A stretch of DNA of 5,345 nt, taken from positions 1 to 5,345 of the forward strand of contig JABGQJ010000551.1 in the NCBI GenBank assembly GCA_018648945.1, written 5' to 3'. This document shows, piece by piece, positions 1 to 5,345 of this stretch (the first letter of the stretch is position 1; each line of letters starts with the position of its first letter). The translations under genes were made by a program, and so were the position numbers. The notes below the pieces were generated by a model. That model searched no databases, was not told the DNA's origin, and was given only the letters and a program-made list of their open reading frames with translations. The DNA comes from Victivallales bacterium (GTDB lineage: Bacteria > Verrucomicrobiota > Lentisphaeria > Oligosphaerales > Lenti-02).

Positions 1-39
1 CCCAAGGGATACCGCCGGTAGGGCTGCCCTCGTCGTGTA
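1..39. other. Short non-coding end downstream of the BNR-4 gene
   Basis: This stretch follows the stop codon of the propeller gene and runs to the window edge. It holds two small adjacent inverted repeats: TACC-GCC-GGTA at 10-20 and AGGG-CTG-CCCT at 20-30. Each gives only a four-base-pair stem with a three-base loop, and no T-rich tract follows on the minus strand. I do not call a terminator. The operon may continue to the left, but no start codon for another gene is visible here. Confidence 0.4.
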
Positions 40-1437
40 TCAGGGCTTCAGCTGGATTGTCCAGACCTCAATCACTCCTTCCTTCTCAAAGAAGACGGAG
101 ATTCTCGGATTGCCCGTCTCCCGGAAGTGCTGGAAGTCAAGATCCGCCAACGACGCTCCTTCGCGCGTGTAGGGGATGGCGATGGTCTCCCACGTCGCGC
201 CGTTGTCCCCGCTGTAGTAGCAGGTAGTCACCGGGGTTCCCATGGCAAGGATGCCGCCGTGATTGTCCGACATCACTCTGTAGTAGGCTCGGGGAGAGAA
301 TCCCTCGGGGAATGGCACGCGTTCCCAGGAGGCCCCGTTCCACTTCACCGGCCGGCCGCCACGGTCGCGGTTCGGCGGGTTGTTGTTCTTGGTGTAGGTG
401 ATGGACAGGATGGGGTTTCCGTTTGTCCCGACGGCCATCCCATTCAGGCAGAGCTCGGGGGTCTCGAGGTCGGTTTCCACGACCGTTGCGTTGTGTATCG
501 TCAGAAGCTCCTCGCGAACTGGCTGGTCGTCTAGCGTCTCCCATTGCGGGGCACCCTCCTTCCTTCGCGCGTACATGATGTGGGTGCCGGTATTCCAGTT
601 CCGCCCCGGGCCAAGAGCGTTCACCTTCCAGGCTAGGTGAAGGGTGTTGTCCCCATCGAATTGAAGCCAAGTATTCCATTTCTGGTAGCAGGTTGGCTCG
701 TCCTTGCCCGGCTCGAACCACAGCGCGTAGGTCAGCTTCCTGCGCCGCCTTCTGGGGTGAGTCAGCTCGCCACCCAGAGCTGTCCAGCCCTTGGCCTCGT
801 GATCATAGCGGGCGATGGCACCGCCGATGAATGGTGGCTTGTAGGAGCCTTGCCTCGAGGTCAGGTAGAGGCGACCTTTGTTGTCCTTGTAGAGCTCCGG
901 GTAGCTTGTCAACCATCCCGGCGGGTAGCCTGGCATCCCAGGGGTCTGGGCGGTGAAGTTGCCGATATCCTCCGGTTTGTCGGAGATGAAGTAGTTCCAC
1001 AACCCCTTGTACGGTCTCAGCTTCAGCTTCCCCGTCTCGGGGTCATTCTCCCTGAACGCATTTCCGTAATGCATGCCACCGGTCACATGGACATACCCGT
1101 TCCCGTCCACGCCGACAACCGGTGCCATATGCGACCGGTCGTTCATCACGGGGCCGAAGATCCGGTTGCTGGTCGTGCCCCCCTTGCGGTCCATCTTCTG
1201 TATGCAGATGAACCGTTCCTGATCCAGGTACGCTACATATATACAGCCGTTGTGGGTGGTGATCTTAGTAAACGCATTCGTGTAGAACGCGCTTGTCCCT
1301 TTGGGAGTACCGGTAATCGTCATCTCCTTGACGAATCTCGGCTGCCCAAGTAGGCGACCCTGAGCGAAGAGGCCGACGCCGACTATCAGGGTGAGGAGGA
1401 CGCGATGCCTGGGACCAGAACTGTCTGAGGTGTTCAT
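40..1437 (-). CDS. Secreted BNR-4 family beta-propeller protein, possible polysaccharide lyase (PL24/PL25-like)
   Basis: A 465-residue protein. Residues 1-31 form a signal peptide: RHR at 10-12, a hydrophobic run VLLTLIVGVGLFA at 13-25, and likely cleavage near LLG-Q31/32. The mature part reads as a beta-propeller, with blade-ending aromatic strands near 148-150, 211-221, 288-302, 364-376, 407-419 and 448-463, and one clear Asp-box (S409-x-D-x-G-x-T-W416). The segment 102-123 (SHM..VVGVDGNGYVHV..GMH) matches the BNR-4 pattern known to me, D-x-HN...IDxDGYxHVxxxMH. H103/H123 are 20 residues apart and Y179/R195 are 16 apart, close to the spacing I recall for catalytic residues of ulvan lyases PL24/PL25. 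Unusual features are M104 where the family usually has Asn, extra residues at about 124-146, and a run of six basic residues at 229-234. The ATG start is supported by the signal peptide and by AGAGGG six bases upstream. The gene lies 33 bases after the large glycosidase gene, so co-transcription is likely. BNR-4 membership is well supported; lyase activity and substrate are inferred. A sugar-binding or inactive propeller is the main alternative. Confidence 0.9.
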   Translation of the reverse strand: MNTSDSSGPRHRVLLTLIVGVGLFAQGRLLGQPRFVKEMTITGTPKGTSAFYTNAFTKITTHNGCIYVAYLDQERFICIQKMDRKGGTTSNRIFGPVMNDRSHMAPVVGVDGNGYVHVTGGMHYGNAFRENDPETGKLKLRPYKGLWNYFISDKPEDIGNFTAQTPGMPGYPPGWLTSYPELYKDNKGRLYLTSRQGSYKPPFIGGAIARYDHEAKGWTALGGELTHPRRRRRKLTYALWFEPGKDEPTCYQKWNTWLQFDGDNTLHLAWKVNALGPGRNWNTGTHIMYARRKEGAPQWETLDDQPVREELLTIHNATVVETDLETPELCLNGMAVGTNGNPILSITYTKNNNPPNRDRGGRPVKWNGASWERVPFPEGFSPRAYYRVMSDNHGGILAMGTPVTTCYYSGDNGATWETIAIPYTREGASLADLDFQHFRETGNPRISVFFEKEGVIEVWTIQLKP

Positions 1438-1443
1438 CAGATA

Positions 1444-1449
1444 CCCTCT
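1444..1449 (-). promoter_or_regulatory. Ribosome binding site of the BNR-4 gene
   Basis: On the minus strand the sequence AGAGGG is followed by a six-base spacer (TATCTG) and the ATG at 1437-1435. This is a good Shine-Dalgarno match with normal spacing and fixes the start codon. It lies in the 33-base gap after the stop codon of the upstream gene, as expected for a downstream gene of an operon. Confidence 0.75.
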
Positions 1450-1470
1450 TGGCAGGTCGAACGTATGCGA

Positions 1471-4400
1471 TCAGTAGTTGGCGCGGATCTCTAGAGAGCC
1501 TGCCAGCCCGGTCAGGTCGATGGTGCCGGAGACGGGATCGAAGCGCTTATGTTCGCGACCGTTAACCGTGATGTTGGTGATCGAACGCCCTTGCGGAGTA
1601 CGCAGTCGCAGGGCCAAGCGACGGGCAGGGCGGCGACCTGGCACGGTTACGGTGGCATCAATCCGGCCAGCGGCGAGTTGTGAACGCAGGTGGAACGAAA
1701 CTGGGCCGAACAGGGTCGGAGCACGCTCGACCTGGATCTCCTTGCCATCTGCCAGCCACGCACGCGGGGTGGCGTGGGCAAGCAACAGCTCTTCGGGCTT
1801 CCCCTCGGCACCGATATGGTTGAAGACCAGCATATCGTGAAGGGTCTTCAGGAACAGCGCGTTGTTGGTGTTGCTTGGCGGCAGGTAGAGGCTTCGATGG
1901 TACTCGCCTGGCACCGGGCCGAACGCATCCCCTTCGCCGGAGATGAACGTGCCTCGGGTCATGCCGTGAGCCAGCTTGCCGTAGAGGCCAAGCACGATCC
2001 GGTCTGCCCGGTCCTGCTCCATCATGGCTTCATTGATGCCGAGACCGTAGACGTTGTCCGCGCCGGTGGTGTTGTATCCCGGCAGACCACCATCGCGGAC
2101 CTCCCCCACCGGCACGGGATAGTAGTTGAACCGGGTCAGCCCCAGGAAGAAGGCCCCGTGCAGGAGCATATAGTCGACCGTGCGCCGCATGGTGTCCCCG
2201 CGCGGGTCGAAGATGCCGGACCTGAGGGCGCTGCCGATACTCAGATTCCAATAGCTGCCCAGTCGCGTGGCGGTGAGGGGATCGTAGGGCGTTGCCGGCG
2301 AACCGGTGAGGGCCTTTGGCCAGAAGAGCGTGCCGTCCGGCATGTCCACTTTGCTCGCGTTGAAGGCGGCAACGAATGACGTGCGCAGCTCGGCGGCGGC
2401 TTGGGCGAAGTCCTCGGCCTCCTTTTGCCAGCCGACCTCGGCACAGGCCACGGCCCCGTCGCGGAGACCGCGCCAGCCGTTGGCTTGGTGGTGCGAGTAG
2501 TAGCAGTGGGTGTGGATGTCGCCGGCTCGGGTCTTCCCCAGCAGCCCGAGAGGGTCCTCCGCCATGATCTTGCGCAGCCCCACGCGCCATTCTCTCATGC
2601 GGTCCTGGTTGTCCGTCATGAGCGAGTGGTCGCCCGACAGTAGCGTATAGTGCGCAGTGTAGTAGAGCTTGTTTGCCCACTCGACGGGCCGCTCGTCCTT
2701 TCCTCGGAAGACTCGCGGCAGCAGCTCCTGTAGATTCTCGCGGTAATGGTCCAGGAAGCCGAATTCGCCGAGAACCTTCAGCGCATCGCCGCTCTCCTGC
2801 GGGTACCAGGATTCATAGGCGTTGCCGATGCTGTAGCGCCAGGTCATGAACAGATTCTGGACGAGCAGGTTGCGCATGGCATCCATGACCCGTTCCTCTG
2901 GAACAGAGAATCTGGCACCGCGACTGAGCAGGTCGTCCCAATAGGCGCAGACTTCCTGGCGGGCAGCGCCCATCCGCGCCCGCGTGGGGACGAATGGCTG
3001 GCACTGGGCTGGTTGGTTCAGCCTGACCAACGTGACCTCGCTACGGCCCGGCTCCGCGCCGAGCGGGAAGGTCAGATAGGGCGGCTCGTAGACGCCGCCG
3101 GGTGGGTAGATGAGGATCGTGCCATCGCCTATCCGCAAGCTGTTTCCGTCCGCCACGGCTCCCTTTGCCGAGGTCCGCACCCGCAGCTTTCCCCCGGCCC
3201 CATCCTCGCCGGGGCGGAAGGTGAAGCGGACAAAACTCACCAGGCTCGAGGTCTCGGGGATGGCCGTTGCGAAGGACTCCTGCTCCCACTGTCCACCGTC
3301 CCCGGCAGCATACGTCGTGCGCAGTACCGGCTGGTAGCCGGCGGCAAGATGTGGACCGTCGAGCCGCCTCAAGTCCTCTCCGTACCGTTCTTGTCCGTTG
3401 GGTCCGATGAAGAAGGTGGTTCGGCGGCCACTCTTGTGATGCCGCGAGATGATCTCACTGCCGTCGGCCACGTGCAGGGCGCAGTCGCCGCCGCCTTTGA
3501 TGCCAGCTGGCCGGCCAAAGACGACATAGTGCACCCCCGAGGTCGTCACGTAGTCCCCGATCCAGGTCATTGGGCGCAGGTAGTCCACGATGTTCTCGTA
3601 GGTAGGCCCTTCCGGGCGGGCGATCAGTGCCTCGCCCCAGACATCGCGTTTCTTCCGGAGTGCGTCATTGAGCGCCTTCTCGTAGCGGCTGTCCTCGGCT
3701 GTGCGCTCGTAGATCTTGGGTTGCCGAACCGAGGCGCGCAGCGGGCAGGGCAGGAACCTGAGCTCCAGTGCCATATCCTGATCGCTGGGGCCATTGTCCG
3801 TCACGCCCTGGCTCTCGGGGTTGGCCGTCTGCTGCTGAACCGCCCCCCGCTTCGTCCCGGGCGCCCCGGCGCAGACTTTGAGGACGTAGGTCGCGCCCTT
3901 CTGGACCCGCACCGGAGGGGTGAAGCTGAACGGGCGTTTGCCCGTCGGGCCCGCCGACAGGGACTTGGCGGCCAGGATTTCGCCCGTGACGCTGCCTTTG
4001 CGGAGCTGTACCAGGAGCTCGTCGTCGTTCGGTTCCGCCAACCAAAGTGCCCCCTGCTGGAGAGCGGGGCCCGCTGCGACGAACGACTGCGCGGCAAAAT
4101 GGTCGTCGGCCACGCTGCCGAAGACCTTGCCCGTTCCGGGGTGCGACAGCACATGGTCAGCCTGGGCCGACCAGTAGTAGGCCTCGATCTCGGCCGCAGC
4201 CAGGGCCCGCTCGTAGATTGCCACATCGTCCAGCCCCCCCGCGACGCAATAGGCAGCCGTTCGCGGCAGGTTCCCGTAGGCTCCCAACACGACCGGGGTG
4301 TCTTGCCCCGCGATGGCCCCGGTCGCCGAGGACGTTGCTGCCTCGGAACCATCGACGTAGAGACGCATGGTCTGTCCGTCGTAGGTCCCCGCCGCGTGGT

Positions 4401-4929
4401 GCCAGCCTGCATAGAGGTCGGTGGGGAGATCTTGGGCCGGGCAGTTCCGCAGAACGCCGCCGAGAGTCAGGTAGAAGGTGATCGTGTTCGGGTTCCCCGG
4501 CCGGTCAATGCCGCCGATGGCATACTGGTAATAGGGCGCCGCGTGCGTCGGTTGGCTCTTGCTGATGAGTAGTTTCTGGCTTTCCAGCGTGCCCTTGCTA
4601 AGCCTGAACCAAGTCATGACTGTGAGCTGCTGCCCGGGGTTGAGGCTGGGGTTGTTTGGGCACTCCGCGGCACCCGTCTTGCCGTCAAGAAGCAGGCCCG
4701 CCCCGAGCTCTCCCGCTTGGCCCGTGGCCGCTCCTGTCCCCAGGGTGGCATGGTTCCCCTTTCCCGACCGATCCCGCATGGCCCCAACTGCATCGGCTTT
4801 GGCCTCGGCGTCGAACGTCCAATGCCCGACCAGCCCGCCTCCGGGCACGCTCGGCCTGGGAGCTGTCTGCCCGGCGCAACTGGCTGCAAAGAACGCGGCG
4901 GGAAGAACAAGACTGCGGGAGATGGCCAT
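1471..4929 (-). CDS. Large secreted LamG-containing protein with an (alpha/alpha)6 six-hairpin glycosidase core, family unassigned
   Basis: A 1152-residue protein, numbered from the ATG at 4929. The N-terminus (MAISRSLVLPAAFFAASCAG) is a signal peptide; AAS-C18 is a permissive lipobox, so it may be a lipoprotein. Domains inferred by eye: LamG jelly-roll at about 31-253 (VGHWTFD at 34-40, LDDVAIYERAL at 233-243); a beta-rich domain at about 256-395 (QSFVAAG..., ATYVLKV); an N-terminal sandwich at about 400-650; a helical barrel at about 655-1045; and a C-terminal sandwich at 1046-1152 (TPRAWLADGK, APTLFG, LRLRTPQG). Barrel landmarks are WYPQESGD at 708-715, D804-IHTHCYYSHHQANGWRG-821, NEAMMEQD at 966-973 and SGEGD at 997-1001. 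Such sandwich-barrel-sandwich enzymes hydrolyse glycosidic bonds, usually with inversion. E712, D715, D804, E967, E971, E999 and D1001 are candidate acidic residues, but I cannot say which are catalytic. An in-frame ATG at 5028 would overlap the upstream gene and bury the signal peptide, so the start at 4929 is preferred. The gene lies 61 bases after the upstream gene and 33 before the propeller gene. GH63/78/95-like relatives are possible; no family or substrate is claimed. Confidence 0.9.
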   Translation of the reverse strand: MAISRSLVLPAAFFAASCAGQTAPRPSVPGGGLVGHWTFDAEAKADAVGAMRDRSGKGNHATLGTGAATGQAGELGAGLLLDGKTGAAECPNNPSLNPGQQLTVMTWFRLSKGTLESQKLLISKSQPTHAAPYYQYAIGGIDRPGNPNTITFYLTLGGVLRNCPAQDLPTDLYAGWHHAAGTYDGQTMRLYVDGSEAATSSATGAIAGQDTPVVLGAYGNLPRTAAYCVAGGLDDVAIYERALAAAEIEAYYWSAQADHVLSHPGTGKVFGSVADDHFAAQSFVAAGPALQQGALWLAEPNDDELLVQLRKGSVTGEILAAKSLSAGPTGKRPFSFTPPVRVQKGATYVLKVCAGAPGTKRGAVQQQTANPESQGVTDNGPSDQDMALELRFLPCPLRASVRQPKIYERTAEDSRYEKALNDALRKKRDVWGEALIARPEGPTYENIVDYLRPMTWIGDYVTTSGVHYVVFGRPAGIKGGGDCALHVADGSEIISRHHKSGRRTTFFIGPNGQERYGEDLRRLDGPHLAAGYQPVLRTTYAAGDGGQWEQESFATAIPETSSLVSFVRFTFRPGEDGAGGKLRVRTSAKGAVADGNSLRIGDGTILIYPPGGVYEPPYLTFPLGAEPGRSEVTLVRLNQPAQCQPFVPTRARMGAARQEVCAYWDDLLSRGARFSVPEERVMDAMRNLLVQNLFMTWRYSIGNAYESWYPQESGDALKVLGEFGFLDHYRENLQELLPRVFRGKDERPVEWANKLYYTAHYTLLSGDHSLMTDNQDRMREWRVGLRKIMAEDPLGLLGKTRAGDIHTHCYYSHHQANGWRGLRDGAVACAEVGWQKEAEDFAQAAAELRTSFVAAFNASKVDMPDGTLFWPKALTGSPATPYDPLTATRLGSYWNLSIGSALRSGIFDPRGDTMRRTVDYMLLHGAFFLGLTRFNYYPVPVGEVRDGGLPGYNTTGADNVYGLGINEAMMEQDRADRIVLGLYGKLAHGMTRGTFISGEGDAFGPVPGEYHRSLYLPPSNTNNALFLKTLHDMLVFNHIGAEGKPEELLLAHATPRAWLADGKEIQVERAPTLFGPVSFHLRSQLAAGRIDATVTVPGRRPARRLALRLRTPQGRSITNITVNGREHKRFDPVSGTIDLTGLAGSLEIRANY

Positions 4930-4940
4930 GGTTGGGGCAG

Positions 4941-4946
4941 TCCTTT
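4941..4946 (-). promoter_or_regulatory. Probable ribosome binding site deciding the start of the large glycosidase-like gene
   Basis: The minus strand reads AAAGGA, then an 11-base spacer, then the ATG at 4929-4927. The spacing is slightly long but acceptable. It supports starting the protein at MAISRS, directly at a signal peptide, rather than at the in-frame ATG 99 bases further upstream inside the preceding gene. Confidence 0.55.
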
Positions 4947-4990
4947 GGTTGTGGCTCTCAGAAGGGGGATGCGGGAGCTGTTTGGCGTGA

Positions 4991-5345
4991 TCACCAGCGC
5001 CAGTAGAGATAGGGGTCGAAGGGCTCATCCAGGCGCTCGACCTGGCGCCATTCGATCGGGTACAGATTCGGCGGCTCGGTAAGCGCCGGGCCTACGTCGC
5101 TGCTCAGATCGGCATTGATCCGGAGGGCTGCGGAAATGCGGGCCGTCTTCCCCCGAATCCAGTCGTCGTCGAGTGTGGCCGCAGAGAGTGAGCACACTGT
5201 GACCGCCCGCCCGTTCACTTGCACCGTGTGGAACAGCGGGGTATCCCCCGTGAACACAGGTACGGTGGTTGCCTTCCGTAGGAAGACGTCGCCCGGGCCG
5301 ATGCCCCAGCCGTCACGACCGGTTGGCGGCGTGCCCCGGTAACAG
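4991..5345 (-). CDS. C-terminal part of an unrecognised protein, 5' end outside the window
   Basis: The reading frame ends with TGA at 4993-4991 and stays open to the right edge (first full codon at 5344), giving at least 117 residues: CYRGTPPTGRDGWGIG at the edge, through to the end FDPYLYWRW. A GTG at 5257 is in frame, but the open frame continues beyond it with protein-like sequence (GWGIGPGDVFLRK), so this is a truncated view of a longer gene and not an 88-residue protein. The visible part has short beta-like strands (FHTVQVNG, AVTVCSLSA) followed by an amphipathic stretch (W-x-RGKTARISAALRINADL) and an acidic-aromatic tail. A strand followed by such a helix can end Rossmann-like amidotransferase-type domains appended to some glycoside hydrolases. 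This is only a weak resemblance and no family is assigned. The gene stands 61 bases upstream of the large glycosidase-like gene on the same strand and is probably the preceding operon member. Confidence 0.8.
   Translation of the reverse strand, partial: CYRGTPPTGRDGWGIGPGDVFLRKATTVPVFTGDTPLFHTVQVNGRAVTVCSLSAATLDDDWIRGKTARISAALRINADLSSDVGPALTEPPNLYPIEWRQVERLDEPFDPYLYWRW

Noticed and set aside
10..30. Transcription terminator after the BNR-4 gene
   Set aside because: Only two four-base-pair stems with three-base loops are present, without a T tract; too weak to call.
637..1353. Plus-strand open frame of 238 codons
   Set aside because: Antisense to the BNR-4 propeller gene, whose motifs fall on the other strand. 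The translation shows no family features.
40..1437. Sialidase (GH33) identity for the propeller protein
   Set aside because: Only one intact Asp-box and no convincing arginine triad or RIP-type motif is visible. The VDxNGYVHV...MH pattern fits BNR-4 better.
1690..2379. Plus-strand open frame of 229 codons
   Set aside because: Antisense to the barrel and C-terminal region of the large gene, with no motif or supported start.
2746..4572. Plus-strand open frame of 608 codons
   Set aside because: It lies wholly antisense to the large glycosidase-like gene. Its product has no recognisable domain, signal peptide or coherent fold pattern, while the minus-strand frame shows clear domains. Long antisense frames are common in GC-rich genes.
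1471..4929. GH105/GH88 unsaturated glucuronyl hydrolase identity for the large protein
   Set aside because: Those enzymes are single-domain barrels of roughly 380 residues. This protein has flanking sandwich domains and a different motif set.
4930..5028. N-terminal extension of the large protein by 33 residues (ATG at 5028)
   Set aside because: It would overlap the end of the upstream gene by 38 bases and place the signal peptide internally. The ATG at 4929 has its own Shine-Dalgarno sequence and starts right at the signal peptide.
4991..5257. Separate 88-residue gene starting with GTG at 5257
   Set aside because: The frame remains open upstream to the window edge with protein-like sequence, so the GTG is most likely an internal valine of a longer gene.

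Overview
The window is GC-rich bacterial DNA with all genes on the minus strand, in transcription order from the right edge to the left. It holds the 3' end of one gene that enters from outside the window (4991 to the right edge), a very large secreted multidomain protein with a probable (alpha/alpha)6 glycosidase core (1471-4929), and a secreted beta-propeller protein of the BNR-4 type (40-1437). The gaps are 61 and 33 bases, contain no terminator-like structure, and carry purine-rich ribosome binding sites. The three genes therefore look like one transcription unit. Nothing mobile, no RNA gene and no CRISPR array was seen.

The organism cannot be named from this sequence alone. LamG jelly-roll domains fused to enzyme cores, secreted BNR-4 propellers and large proteins of unknown carbohydrate-active type are frequent in Planctomycetota, Armatimonadota, Hydrogenedentota and Verrucomicrobiota/Lentisphaerota. 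One of these, probably an environmental genome, is my best inference. No SusC/SusD pair is visible, which argues mildly against a classical Bacteroidetes polysaccharide locus, although the window is short.

The likely shared job is breakdown of an extracellular polysaccharide. The large protein combines a glycan-binding-type LamG domain, a second beta domain, and a sandwich plus helical barrel plus C-terminal sandwich arrangement typical of inverting glycosidases such as the GH63/GH78/GH95 type. I could not place it in a numbered family. The propeller protein has His-His and Tyr-Arg pairs whose order and spacing resemble the active sites of the PL24/PL25 ulvan lyases. It could thus be a polysaccharide lyase acting beside the glycosidase. 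This is a hypothesis; many BNR-4 proteins have no known activity.

The most interesting points are the lyase-like geometry in a divergent BNR-4 protein with an insertion and a basic patch, and the unclassified architecture of the large enzyme. The long plus-strand open frames are antisense shadows of the large gene.
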